64,000 nucleotides of DNA from positions 2,986,001-3,050,000 of the forward strand of contig NC_064004.1 of the NCBI RefSeq assembly GCF_932276165.1, read 5' to 3'. This document shows, piece by piece, positions 17,682-28,014 of the stretch (the first letter of the stretch is position 1; each line of letters opens with the position of its first letter). The notes beneath the pieces were generated by a model, which worked only from the letters and a program-made list of their open reading frames with translations, made no database searches and was not told the DNA's origin. A program made the position numbers and the translations under genes. The DNA comes from Plutella xylostella. Lineage: Eukaryota; Arthropoda; Insecta; Lepidoptera; Plutellidae.

Positions 17682-18154
17682 ATGTTATTGTAGACGTACA
17701 AGGTTTTAAAACAGACGATAATCAATTCATTCTTAAAGAAATAGCTATGATACATGAAAAACAAGTACAAGTTTTTCTGATAAAACCACCATTTGCATAC
17801 TATGATCTAAGTAAAACAGAAAGAAGACAAGTAAGTTGGATCGAGAGAAATAGAGGAATTTATTGGAAAGAAGGTTTCATACCATATTCATGTCATAAAA
17901 ATTATATTGTACAGCTATTATCAAATAAGATTATTTACACTAAAGGAATGGAAAATGTGAAGTGGCTTATAGAAATAACAAAGAATAATAATGTTTATAA
18001 TCTAGAAGATAAAAATTGTCCTAGTTTACTAAGTTTGTATGATAAATATAATGATTCAATCGATGTTATAAGTTGTATGTATCACACTGATACATGTGCT
18101 TTAAAAAATGTAACGTGTTTAAACAAATGGTTAAAAGAAAATAAAGTTTTTTAA
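17678..18154 (+). CDS. 158-aa protein after the capsid gene, function unknown
   Basis: Starts within the stop of the major capsid gene. It opens with the strand-like NVIVDVQGF and then LKEIAMI. The middle has FLIKPPFAYYDLS and SWIERNRGIYWKEG, and the C-terminus has MYHTDTCALKNVTCLNKWL. I recognise this as a recurring small ORF beside Polinton capsid genes. The layout (an acidic residue in the first strand, a late His) faintly recalls an RNase H-like exonuclease fold, but the usual DxE is not present, so it may be inactive or unrelated. It is the last gene before the right TIR. Confidence 0.6.
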   Translation: MNVIVDVQGFKTDDNQFILKEIAMIHEKQVQVFLIKPPFAYYDLSKTERRQVSWIERNRGIYWKEGFIPYSCHKNYIVQLLSNKIIYTKGMENVKWLIEITKNNNVYNLEDKNCPSLLSLYDKYNDSIDVISCMYHTDTCALKNVTCLNKWLKENKVF

Positions 18155-18188
18155 GAAATTTACTTAATCTTTAATTTCACACCTTAAA

Positions 18189-18565
18189 TTGAATAGATCA
18201 ACTCTTTACAGATAAGAAGTAATATCAAGTATGTAGGTATTGATTGAATTAGATAGCAATTAAAATCCTAGCCTAGCCTAGGTTCAATTAATGTTAAAGT
18301 TTAATAATAATAATTTACGTTTTTAAATTAATATGATTTATAATAAAAGTATGAAATTGGGCATCCTGGATCGCGGTCTTTCAAACATAATTGAAGTTTT
18401 AGTTTTCAGTTATATGTGAATAGATCGACTCATGGCGCGCGCAAGAGGCGCTCGAAGAGCGCCTCTCATGCGCGCTTATAGTTGATCTATTCACATATAA
18501 CTGAAAACTAAAACTTCAATTATGTTTGAAAGACCGTGAGCCAGGATGCCCAATTTCATACTACT
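18189..18565 (-). repeat. Polinton right terminal inverted repeat with internal palindrome
   Basis: A 377-bp inverted partner of 4015-4384, near-identical apart from a few substitutions and small indels in AT-rich parts. It contains the same terminal palindrome (about 18350-18562) with GC-rich centre. An AATAAA near 18343 could end the rightward transcripts. Confidence 0.95.
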
Positions 18566-18571
18566 ATCCTG
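18566..18571. repeat. Polinton target-site duplication, right
   Basis: ATCCTG directly follows the right TIR and matches 4009-4014 exactly. Confidence 0.95.
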
Positions 18572-19238
18572 CATTTGAATCTAGATTCTAGATTACCTAG
18601 ATACATGTATAGGTAGTCTTATAACTGCTGTCTCGTTATGTTTAGGTAAGTAGTAGTAAGTACAGTTTGTAACCCTTGAAAAAGGATGGTTTAGCAGCAG
18701 TTTTACGTGGAAATACAGGGAAATGAAATGAAATCGTTTATTTTTTTGACGTAGAATATTAGAATTACTTGTCAAAAGTCATAATCTACCACTATTTCAC
18801 AAAGGCCCCGTCATTAAGGAGGAAAGAAATGGCGAAAGAAACTCCTCGAGCATCTTTTCAACATTTTGCTTAAAACTAATACAATTTTACTTATATCTAG
18901 TTAAATATACCATTTTACTCAAGCATATCCATTTCATTTTTACAAATGCCTTAGCTGAGGTGGACAAGACCACGCGTTTTTGTCGTTTAGATAATCATTT
19001 ATACTATAATAAGCTTTACTACATAATGTCGTTTTTACAAAATTCTTAAATTTAGTCTCAGTAAGGTTTAGTGTTTCATTTGATAATTTATTATAATGGG
19101 TGTTGTCAAAGTGGGGTACCTACACTAAAAACAATCTTTGTAGGTCACGTGATTTTCACTTAATAAGTGCCCTAGGGAGTAGTTACGTTTCATGAATTAA
19201 AATAAAAGTTGTTCACCCGTAAAGTTCTTTATAAATAA
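18572..19238. other. Right flank of the Polinton with a LINE-like 3' end
   Basis: 18716-18880 contains ATGAAATCGTTTATTTTTTTG through AAAGAAATGGCGAAAGAAACT, repeated at 34818-34960. This looks like the 3' end of an interspersed LINE. Nothing else is recognisable. Confidence 0.5.
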
Positions 19239-19433
19239 CTAGCTGTTCCCGCGAGCTTCGCTTCGCCTTAAAAAGTTTTTCCGTGGGAATTCCGGGATAA
19301 AAAGTAGCCTATGTTCTTTCTCAGAGTCTAGACCATATTTATACCAAATTTCATTCAAATCCGTTTAGTAGTTTTGGTGTGAAAAAGTAACAGACAGACA
19401 CAGTTACTTTGTCATTTATAATATTAGTTAGGA
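19239..19433 (-). mobile_element. Short Helitron-like repeat, copy 1
   Basis: Reverse of the family whose plus form starts TCCTAACTAATATTATAAATG and ends GCGGGAACAGCTAG. It carries a (CAGA)n run. The TC start, CTAG end and GC-rich 3' part fit non-autonomous Helitrons. Confidence 0.65.
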
Positions 19434-19659
19434 TTTCATAAATTTTTCAACGAGAGGTACCATGTGTTACGTAATCTCGTTCAAAGCAGGTTTCACGCTC
19501 CAGGAATCGAACCCGGGTCTCGTGTTTCAAAGCTGCAGCGATGCATTATTTATCTGCATCGGGAAAATTCTATTCTTTAAACACGACCCAGTTTCAGTTA
19601 CATGTCCTTACGGTTGGGTATAACCTACCGAGAATTTTACCACTAGTAAATAATAGAAA

Positions 19660-19929
19660 TAAATAAATAAAATAAATATGTAAGGACATCTCACACACGG
19701 CCATCCGACCCCAAGCTAGGCAGAACCTGTGTTATGGGTATCGGACAGCTGATATATCTACACAAATACATACATAGATAGAAACATATTAAATATAAAT
19801 ATCAACACCCAAGACCCGAGTACAAATATCTGTCTTTAAACAAATATCTGCCCCAGCCGGGAATCAAACCCGGGACCTTCGGCATAGCAGTCAGGGTCAC
19901 TAACCGTGTCGTGGTTAGTCAGCCGTCAT
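19660..19929 (-). mobile_element. SINE, type B (tRNA head, CCGATACCC tail)
   Basis: On the minus strand, a tRNA-like head with B box GGTTTGATTCC is followed by CCGATACCCATAACACAGG and GGGGTCGGATGGCCGTGTG, then an AT-rich end. Confidence 0.75.
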
Positions 19930-19940
19930 AAATATAGGAA

Positions 19941-20280
19941 TACACTCACGAGCAATTTATAAGTTCCAGTGAGAAAAGCACCAAATTACGCCTAAACGAA
20001 AAAGGCTAGCTTAGGCCCAGGTCTCCTATTTACGCCGTAGGTCGCGTCCAGCGTCACGCCGTAGGCCGCGTCACGATGCTCACTACGTCTACGCGCCAAC
20101 GTCGGCGTGTGAGGGAGACCGCATCAGTACATTTCTATAGTGAGCATCGTGACGCGGCCTACGGCGTGACGCTGGACTCGACCTACGGCGCAAATAGGAG
20201 ACCCGGGCCTTAATGACACCGTCTGCAATATTGAAGTACATTTAACAGCGCATCAGAGTATTAACAACTAAAATCGTAAA
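19941..20280. mobile_element. Tc1/mariner-like MITE (ACACTCACGAGCAAT), interrupted
   Basis: The left end TACACTCACGAGCAAT is present, as is internal GGCTAGCTTA. A second MITE has inserted at that TTA. It continues as ATGACACCGTCTGCAATATT; the right end is degraded. Confidence 0.65.
20014..20209. mobile_element. Harbinger-like MITE with TTA duplication
   Basis: Nearly perfect palindrome: starts GGCCCAGGTCTCCTATTT and ends AAATAGGAGACCCGGGCC. It is flanked by TTA (20011-20013 and 20210-20212). The unoccupied site is seen in the sister repeat at 26225-26460. Confidence 0.8.
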
Positions 20281-20619
20281 TAATGTTGTTATATTATTTT
20301 TAAAAAAATAAATAAAATAAAAAAAATAGACTTTATTTAGAACTTTATTTGTCGCGAGTGTATTTTATGTATTGGCCTGAAATAAATGATAATTATTACA
20401 TTATGTATCTAATCCAGTATGACACCCAAGTGATACTCCAAGCTGGACCAAGTTAGTAAATGCTACGAAGTTTAATGGTTTGCATACACACACTGTTTTG
20501 ATCTGGCGAAGTTCAAACCAACTTTGTCAGGGTTAGGGTAATATTTGGCGGCATACGACATGTTGAAGCAGACGCGTGTCGCAACGACTTAACTGGGTTC
20601 TTTGTATTTCTATGGAAAC

Positions 20620-20880
20620 TGTATCTATGGTAGAAGCTGTTTTTAACAATCCAGATGTCCCGGGTTAGATCCCCAAGTGGGACCTTTAATTTGAGTTTCT
20701 ATATTGTGCTTTAAAGTTTGGTTAGGACAAATAAGGCTGATCACCTGATGTCCGAAACAGTGAAATCATCCATGCTGTCGGATGGGCATGTAAAGCAATC
20801 GGTCCTGCGCCCAGCCCTTTCCAGTACCTCATGTCGTTATCTGCCGATTTTCATCCTAAGACCTGAAGGGTTACTCTATA
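20620..20880 (+). mobile_element. SINE, type D, degraded
   Basis: A tRNA-like B box region GTCCCGGGTTAGATCCCC is followed by AGGCTGATCACCTGATGTCC, shared inverted with 22347-22721. Confidence 0.55.
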
Positions 20881-20893
20881 CTAGTCTATGCTA

Positions 20894-20997
20894 TACAGGG
20901 TATTGCAAAAAGGGTAAGTATACTAAGTTGTTCAGAATAGCCCCCTGAGTCACCCCCTTTCGGCTTAGTACCTATACCCTTTTTGCAACACCTTGTA
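20894..20997. mobile_element. TACAGGGTG MITE
   Basis: TACAGGGTATTGCAAAAAGGG at the left and CCCTTTTTGCAACACCTTGTA at the right form a hairpin of about 104 bp. Confidence 0.75.
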
Positions 20998-21000
20998 TAC

Positions 21001-21360
21001 CATTCTATACCATAAAAACGAACGAACGAGAGCTGTCGTGAAATGGGCACTTTTCAGTACCCGTATCACGAAAATTCGAGCTAACGAATAGAATCGAATG
21101 CGAGTGCGACGTTGACAAATGACTATTGTCAACTTGACAGCACTTTCGAACACTTTTTACCTTTCGAATGAGTTTCGAAAAGAATGATCACAGAGTACAT
21201 AATATTATTCTGACAATGACCTATGGAATGATAGCTGTCAAACTTTCGCAAATCTATACACCGCCATTTTGTTGTTGACAGGTTGACAGCACTTTCGAAT
21301 AGACTATCGAATAGAATGTGCTGCGTTTTTTCCGGATCGCTCTACTGTCGTGAAATAGGC
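21001..21360. mobile_element. Partial copy of the CAGGGCGATCACGAA MITE
   Basis: Shares CGAATAGAATCGAATGCGAG through TTTTTTCCGGATCGCTCTAC with 44420-44856 but lacks both terminal inverted repeats. Confidence 0.65.
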
Positions 21361-21687
21361 ACTTCAGACAACGAGATAGAGTCGTGGCTCGCGTAGCAGC
21401 GGTCCACTTAACTTACTTAGAAACTTAGTTTTTCGTAATCTAAAGTGACCCCTGGCAGTCCTGGATACTGGGATTATAACTTTGCGCTGAATAATTTGAT
21501 TTATAGTTGACTATTACGTAAGTTTAGAAGACAGAGTTGCTGTGCGTCTGTTGGCATTGTTGTCATTTTGTGTACAGATATTCGTGCTAAGATAGGATTG
21601 GTCCACAGATTAACAATGTACGAACAAGATGGAGTGTCAGTTCACAACCATTTTTTACTCTGTCACCAAAGGCAATAAGGCAATGTC

Positions 21688-22207
21688 TAAAGGGCGCTCC
21701 ACATTCTCAAGAGAATCTCGCGAGAACGCGAGAAACATGCGAGAAACGTGAATGTAGAAGCGATTTCTCAAGTTCTCGCGTTGTTCTCCAGCTTTTCTCC
21801 ACTTTTTGTCGGTATTTTGGTGCGAGACAAAGGAGCGCGAGAACGTGAGAACAGGCGAGAACGTGTATTGACTCCACACTCGCATGTTTCTCAGTAGCGC
21901 GCGCGCCGCCTACTTGAACGGAAGTACTTAATTGTGTACCTTGTGGCGTCACTATATGAGCGTAACTTGGACAAACGAACTTGAGTTGAAATTTTTGGAA
22001 TATTTCCAAGCGGAACCCGTGCTATGTAATACAACTTTAAAAGACTACAAATTAAACTAAAAAACCATCCGTCCATCGTCATCGAACGCGAGAACTGTAT
22101 TGAGAACTATTTAAGAACTTTGTGAGAGTGTGTTCCCAAAGAAGTTCTCATTACAGTTCTCGCAGAGAATCTCCGGAGATTCTCGCGTGAATGTGGAGCG
22201 CCCTTTA
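21688..22207. mobile_element. Long MITE with AAAGGGCGCTCCACATTC ends
   Basis: Inverted ends TAAAGGGCGCTCCACATTC and GAATGTGGAGCGCCCTTTA. The interior has repeated GAGAA/CTCGCG motifs. Small ORFs inside are accidental. Confidence 0.7.
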
Positions 22208-22346
22208 CAGATAAAACACGATCCGAACACAATCACGAGTGGCAAAACCGGGTAGACTGTAGACAAACTAAAGCGTTCATTCCATCACACAACTTTAAAT
22301 TTACACGCTATTTACTCAATCTGTCCCGTAGTAATATATCATTAAT

Positions 22347-22721
22347 AATAATGTCCTCCTAGCCGAATTTCGACTACGGCGGCCAATCTCATTTGAGATC
22401 AGCCATCTACGCAGGAGTAGATTATAGTGCCCAAGTGTGTGCGCAGTACACAGGAGCACTCTCTGTTCCATCACTCTCATAGCCCAATGGGACGGATTGA
22501 CCGACACGACTGGAGAGAGCTAGGCGCAGGACCGACTGCTTTACATGCCCATCCGACAGCATGGATCGTTTCACTGTTTCGGACAACAGGTGATCAGCCT
22601 TCTATGTCCTAACCAAACTTAGAACCACAATTTAGAAACACTAATTGATGGTCCCACCCGGGAATCGAACCCGGGACCTCTGGGCCATGAAGCGAAGCTT
22701 TAACCACTAGACCACAGAGGC
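22347..22721 (-). mobile_element. SINE, type D, with 14-bp target duplication
   Basis: The minus strand has tRNA-like CTCTGTGGTCTAGTGGTTAA with B box GGTTCGATTCC. Perfect AATATATCATTAAT duplications flank it at 22333-22346 and 22722-22735. Confidence 0.85.
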
Positions 22722-22735
22722 AATATATCATTAAT

Positions 22736-23069
22736 GGTAGGATTAATAACAGGACATTGTTGCGTGAATAAACACTTATATACCATAGGTAACTCAACTA
22801 GTCCCTTATGTAGGACATGTAAGGAAGTAGATGAGACGGTTGAACAAATTCTGTTAGCTTGTCCACCTACTACAGAAACAAGATTATCTTTTCTTGGACC
22901 AACAGAGCGCCTATCTCAGCTATTGCAACACCCAGGCTTGCCACTCCAGTTTACTCGGGAGCTAGGCTTGCTGAGCTGAAATCAAGGGGATATGTACAAA
23001 GGTTCCACTTGAGAGAGCCACGTACAGGACCTACTTCACCCTCTCTCAGAATAGAATAGAATAGAATGG
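22736..23069 (+). mobile_element. LINE 3' end with (GAATA)n tail
   Basis: Encodes a C-terminal Cys/His segment typical of Jockey/R1-like LINEs (TGHCCVNKHLY, LCRTCKEVDETVEQILLACP), then untranslated sequence ending in AGAATAGAATAGAATAG. Its last 100 bases resemble the tails of type C SINEs. Confidence 0.7.
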
Positions 23070-23369
23070 AGTGCCAGTACAAAATAAACCCGACTTCTAC
23101 CACTAAGCTCTCATTTGATGACGCAGTGGTTAGTGACTCTGACTGCAGTGGCATGGGTTTGATTCCCGACCTGAGGAGATTATTTTTTAAGACATTTTTA
23201 TAAAATGTTCTTGCGGTTCACCTTTTACGCGGGTACTTTAGGTTTTTTTACGTACGTAAGTAAGTACATAATTGTCATATTATGTGTCAATATATGAAAA
23301 TTTATGCCAATGCAAAGTTTATGGAACAATCTACATACATACAGTATGCTCACGACTGTAATCCCAAAG

Positions 23370-23467
23370 GGGTAGTAAAGAACTCATTGGTACATGTCAG
23401 CGACGGGATTCGAACCCGCATCTCTGGCGTGGGAAGCGGGCGCTTACCCGACTGAGCTACCACCGAT
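23370..23467 (-). mobile_element. SINE, type C head fragment
   Basis: The minus strand has GGTGGTAGCTCAGTCGGGTA and B box GGGTTCGAATCCC, then a tail similar to that of type E SINEs (compare 50485-50600). Confidence 0.6.
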
Positions 23468-23549
23468 CTTACAATCATACTAAATATTGGCAATTGTTTA
23501 TAATCACCATTACCTAAACAGTTTGACTTATCACGGAAATATACCTAAA

Positions 23550-23748
23550 CTAGCTGTTCCCGCGCGCTTCGCTTCGCCTTAAAAAGTTTTCCCGTGGTCA
23601 TTCGGGGATAAAAAGTAGCCAATGTTCTTTCTCAGGGTCTAGACCGTATGTATACCAAATTTCATTCAAATCCGTTCAGTAGTTTTGGCGTGAAAGAGTA
23701 ACAGACAGACAGACACAGTTACTTTCGCATTTATAATATTAGTTAGGA
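23550..23748 (-). mobile_element. Short Helitron-like repeat, copy 2
   Basis: CTAGCTGTTCCCGCGCGC to ATAATATTAGTTAGGA. It lies at the left edge of an ACACTCACGAGCAAT-type MITE. Confidence 0.65.
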
Positions 23749-24054
23749 TTTACTGTCTACAATATTGGAACACATTTAACAGCGCAACAGAATATTACCA
23801 ACCAAAAACGTTAATTTTGTGTTTAAATTTTAAATCAAATGTTTTATAAACTTAAGTTTTATAATATTGTCTTTTAACTTTACACTTTAATGATATTTAC
23901 TTTTGTATCTTTTAATTTTAATTTTATAAATGTAAATGTAATTAGGATATGATATGGGCTTTTTACACCTGAAATAAAGATATATTATTATTATTATTAA
24001 GGTCATTTAGTGTCGGAATTTGTGAGCGAAACTTTGTCATTGCTCGTGAGTGTA
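23749..24054. mobile_element. ACACTCACGAGCAAT-type MITE, copy beside a Helitron-like repeat
   Basis: TACTGTCTACAATATTGGAAC at the left and CATTGCTCGTGAGTGTATAA at the right. The left terminus is missing because the Helitron-like repeat adjoins it. Confidence 0.55.
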
Positions 24055-24377
24055 TAATACACTGTCGTGTAATTCACACATTCGCGTGGTTTAGTTTCTA
24101 GCTATTTTATAAACACACACAGCTATTACACATCCGTACGCTTAGGTAACTAAACTACTGTAGCATGTGGGCACCTAATGGGCTTGCCGCCGGCGAATAA
24201 GGTTGTAAGTGAAAAAGGTTTCTTTTTTTCCCGGAAAAAATATGGCCGTTACGCTAATAGGAATCAGGGAAATCGGGTACGTGAAAATAATATTTGATTT
24301 TGAAGTGATGTGTCATTTGTTGTTATTGTTATTCTTGGATATTAAATAATTATCGAAGTTATAATATTATAATATTA

Positions 24378-24528
24378 CTAGCTGTCCCCGCGAGCTACGC
24401 TTCGCCTTAAAAAGTTTTCCCGTGGGAATTCCGGGATAAAAAGTAGCCTATGTTCTTTCCCAGGGTCTATACCATATGTATACCAAATTTCATTCAAATC
24501 CGTTCAGTAGTTTTGTCGTGAAAGAGTA

Positions 24529-24571
<43 letters not shown>

Positions 24572-24608
24572 CAGTTACTTTCGCATTTATAATATTATAT
24601 AGTAAGGA
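24378..24608 (-). mobile_element. Short Helitron-like repeat, copy 3
   Basis: Same family, with an expanded (CAGA)n run of about twelve units. Confidence 0.65.
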
Positions 24609-25429
24609 TTAATCCCGGTGTATCCTGTTAGATAATATAAGTATTAGAAATAAGTATTAGAAATTAAGTATGTTTACTTAACATAAACAGTTTGGTAGAT
24701 TTTTAATATTACGGCATGGGTCGGTTTCTGGTTCACCCAACAGGGAATAAGCGGTCATAATAATTAATATTAAATGTTTTTAGATTTAAATCATCCAGTT
24801 CGCAGGGCTCTCATTACAGGAATTTGCCTTCGGTGAGATTCAAATCTCTAGCACTAAGCTTTGGAAGCAGGTTCACTACCGCATGTGCAATAGTGTTCGT
24901 TACTAGCTCTTCCATTATGCATATTTATTATTTTATATCTTTTAAGGACACCTCTTCACCACGAAAGTTGACACAAAATAGGAGAGAAAATTTATGAATG
25001 TACAATTTCACTTAATATTATATGCTGTTACAATGATTTTCAATATCTCGCCCTCGTCCTATGGCACAAATTTAATAATAATAATCATTTATATTTACTT
25101 AATAAGTGATAGAGAATGCTATTTATTTAAATTCGCTACGAAATATCTATTACGTACATTAAAGTAGTGAATATGAATAAAACTGATTAACTGCACACGG
25201 ATTAAACCAAAAGAAAAACCAGTGGAACGGAAAAATCCAATTTAAAAATGATTCTTTCTTTCTTTCTTTCAATTTCTACTAGTCGCAACGGAGGCAACTG
25301 CAAAAACCGTCGCGTTTTGAATAAAAAATAACGTAACTCATTGCTCCGGCTGAATAAAACGTGAAAAAATTAGTTACAGCGCTTTTGTAGTTGCCCGTAG
25401 AGAGCAGTAGCGACATATCTTTAAGCTTT
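24609..25429. other. Gene-free AT-rich stretch
   Basis: I see only a (TTTC)n run near 25253-25270 and no recognisable gene or repeat family. Confidence 0.5.
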
Positions 25430-25640
25430 CATATAACGGGCAGCGTATTCAGGCTTTCAGTCGATGCCGAAGCGCGGCAACCGCCGGACGCCGCCGCCAT
25501 CTTGAAAAAAAAACAACCCGTGTACATAGTAGTTTTCGCGCCATAATATTTTACAAAAAATCTCAGTTACATCTTTTACTTGTGCGTGGTGTTCAAAATT
25601 TTGTGGTGGCAAAATCTCGGGATTTTTTTTAGGTAAGTTT
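25430..25640 (+). other. Candidate host promoter/first non-coding exon
   Basis: Relatively CpG-rich (GCGCGGCAACCGCCGGACGC) and apparently single-copy in the window, ending in TTTTTAGGTAAGTTTTG, a good splice donor at about 25633. No ORF of note. It could equally be a decayed repeat. Confidence 0.3.
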
Positions 25641-25948
25641 TGTTTTTTTGTTGTTTGAAGGTTAAATGTATTGTGGAGGAGGGCTGGAATGTGATGTTTT
25701 TGGATTTAATAGGCTTTGCGGGATGCTGACGGCTCCGGTGGGGTAAAAGAGAATATGTGGAATAAAATATGCATGAGCCTTAATTGACTACAACGTATTA
25801 TTTGATTTTGAGCGTGTTTTTTAATTTAACTTGTGACTTTTGTTGCTGATTACTTCGGGCGGTTGAAACTTTTGATTTTTATTTTTCCGTAATTGAGATC
25901 TATGTATTCTCTGGCAGTACCATCTTCACTACAATATCTAAATACAAT

Positions 25949-26218
25949 GACGACCGAATGGCGTAGTGGTTAGTGACCCTGACTACTGAGCCGATGGTCC
26001 CGGGTTCGATACCCGGCTGGGGCAGATATTTGTTTAAACACAGATATTTGTTCTCAGGTCTTGGATGTGCCCGTAAAATGGCAATAGGCCCGCCCCCTAT
26101 TACATTGGGACTAATATAACACTCTGGCGAAAAGTGGGTGCAGCAATGCACCTCTGCCTACCCCGCAAGGGAGTACATTAGTACAAGGCGTGTGTGCGTG
26201 TGTGTGTGTGTGTGTGTA
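25949..26218 (+). mobile_element. SINE, type A
   Basis: tRNA-like head with A box TAGTGGTTAGTGACC and B box GGTTCGATACC. The body runs from AAATGGCAATAGGCCCG to AGTACAAGGCGTG and ends in a (TG)n run. Confidence 0.8.
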
Positions 26219-26224
26219 TCTAAA

Positions 26225-26460
26225 TACACTCACGGGCAATGAAAAGGTTCCACTGAGAAAATACCATTTCACTCCTAAACGGAAAAGGCTAGCTTAATGA
26301 TACCTTCTGCAATATTGAAGTACATTTAACAGAGCATCAAGATATAACCAACTAAAAACGGTAGTATTTTGATCAATTTTTTTATTAAATGGTTTAAAAA
26401 ATTGGGGTCGTTTGGTGTCGGTTTTTTGAGAGTGGAACTTTTTCATTGCCCGTAAGTGTA
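26225..26460. mobile_element. ACACTCACGAGCAAT-type MITE, complete copy
   Basis: TACACTCACGGGCAATGAAA at the left, TTTCATTGCCCGTAAGTGTA at the right. The internal GGCTAGCTTAATGATACC is the empty site for the insertion at 20014. Confidence 0.75.
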
Positions 26461-26500
26461 GTTTATAAATGAAACAATTAAGCGATTATATTTTATAATA

Positions 26501-26769
26501 TACAGGGTGTTGCAAAAAGGATATACTAAGCCGAAACCTACATGTGCAGCATGTTATATCTAAGCCCGAAACTGAAATCAGAATTTGAAAATTCGCGAAA
26601 AAAAAAATTCATTTTCCATAGAAACTTTGTTGGTCAAGTGACTTTTACTATGAAAAAAAATTATTTTTTTTTCGCGAATTTCCAAATTCTGATTTCAGTT
26701 TCGGGCTTAGATATAACATACTGCACATGTAGGTTTCGGCTTAGTATACCAATTTTGCAACACCCTGTA
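26501..26769. mobile_element. TACAGGGTG fold-back MITE, complete
   Basis: TACAGGGTGTTGCAAAAAGG to TTTTGCAACACCCTGTA. The arms pair over about 110 bp (CCGAAACCTACATGTGCAGC and its complement). Confidence 0.8.
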
Positions 26770-27376
26770 TATGAAATAGCCAGGTACTTACATAACTATA
26801 CGTAGGTTACAATATTCCTGTTTGGGGGTAGAACCCGATTTCATAGTCCGTATTTTAAGTTTAAATACGATGTTACCAAATGACTTTGAAATATACGAAT
26901 TTCGACTCTTTTTGTCAGTCAAAAAGTTGAAATTAAGTTATTACAATGTCTTTTGTAAACCTTTTTTAAAGTTACAGAATATAAATATAGCTTTATGAAT
27001 TTTGTGGTAGGTATAGGTACTTAAAGTCTAGTTTAGTATTTTTCACCGACTGAGAGGAAGAAAAGAAAATCAATTTAAAACATTATCATGAACATTCTTT
27101 TTCGATTAAAAAATCTATAATAAAGCTTTTGGTTTTAATGATAACGTCTTAACTTATTTATTATTAGAAAGCTTTCAGTTACTTGACTTGAAATTTTCAT
27201 CAAAACGATTTAGGAATAAACTTTTTAAGACTGTTTTCTGCTTTCATTGATGGGAACTTTTATGAGAGTTTGTAATACGAATAATGAGATATTATATTTA
27301 CTTAACTTAAATTGAAAACTTTTGCTCCCAAAAAGCTTTGAGATTCTAAACAAAGATCCCTTTTTTATATAATCAT
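26770..27376. other. Gene-free AT-rich stretch
   Basis: I see nothing recognisable in it. A short piece near 26845-26960 resembles 48855-48935. Confidence 0.5.
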
Positions 27377-27572
27377 AAGCTGTTCCCGCGAGCTTCGCCT
27401 TAAAAAGTTTTCCCGTGGGAATTCCGGGATAAAAAGTAGCCTATGTTCTTTCTCAGGGTCTAGACCATAATATGTATACCAAATTTCATTCGAATCCGCT
27501 CAGTAGTTTTGGCGTGAAAGAGTAACAGACAGACAGACACAGTTACTTTCGCATTTAAAATATTAGTTAGGA
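27377..27572 (-). mobile_element. Short Helitron-like repeat, copy 4
   Basis: AAGCTGTTCCCGCGAGC to TATTAGTTAGGA. The terminal CT of CTAG is lost. Confidence 0.6.
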
Positions 27573-27841
27573 TAATGTGAGAAGTTTTATTATAACCTAA
27601 CCAACGTTAAAAACCCCCGTCATTCAACACGCATAACTTTTGAACGGCTAAGCCGATTTTAATAAAATATGGCTGTTCGTTATGACGTTAGCTATGGCCC
27701 AAAAATACAGCTACACCACCACAGATACACAGACAAACTTATAACACCCCTCTTTTTAGTCGGTGGTTAAAAACATAGAAACTCATCGAATTAGGAGGTA
27801 ATTCCTTAACCTGTACAGTCTGGTCATAGAATATAATCGAC

Positions 27842-28014
27842 TAAAGTCTGTTTTTAATCTCAGATACTAAATTGACAGATTCTGAACGGTTCATCAACAG
27901 TCGATTGTCCCGCCAATAGAACCATACGTCACTTAATCGCGGGACAATCGACTATTGATGAACCGTTTAGGATCTGTCAATTAAGTATATTGAGATAAAA
28001 AAAAACAGACTTTA
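27842..28014. mobile_element. MITE with TAAAGTCTGTTTTTAATCTC ends
   Basis: Inverted ends plus an inner inverted repeat (AGTCGATTGTCCCGCCAAT). A sister copy with two nested insertions lies at 44100-44865. Confidence 0.7.

Larger units (their letters stand above)
4015..18565 (+). mobile_element. Complete Maverick/Polinton (polintovirus-like) element
   Basis: A 14,551-bp element with long terminal inverted repeats that start AGTAGTATGAAATTGGG and end in the reverse complement. It is flanked by the perfect 6-bp duplication ATCCTG. It carries the Polinton core set: protein-primed DNA polymerase B, RVE-type integrase, packaging ATPase, adenain-like protease, and minor and major jelly-roll capsid proteins. 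Six-bp duplications and AG...CT ends are typical of the family. All recognised ORFs are uninterrupted, apart from introns in the two leftmost genes and the frame change between PLA2 and protease. The body is much more AT-rich than its flanks. A 153-bp MITE sits inside it at 5248-5400. Confidence 0.97.

Noticed and set aside
21655..22082. Overlapping minus-strand ORFs
   Set aside because: They lie within a MITE with inverted ends and show no protein-like pattern.
22650..22721. tRNA-like sequence with good A and B boxes
   Set aside because: It is the head of a SINE with a 14-bp target duplication, not a free tRNA gene. The same reasoning applies to the tRNA-like heads at 25949, 35071, 40832, 53187, 57742 and 63171.
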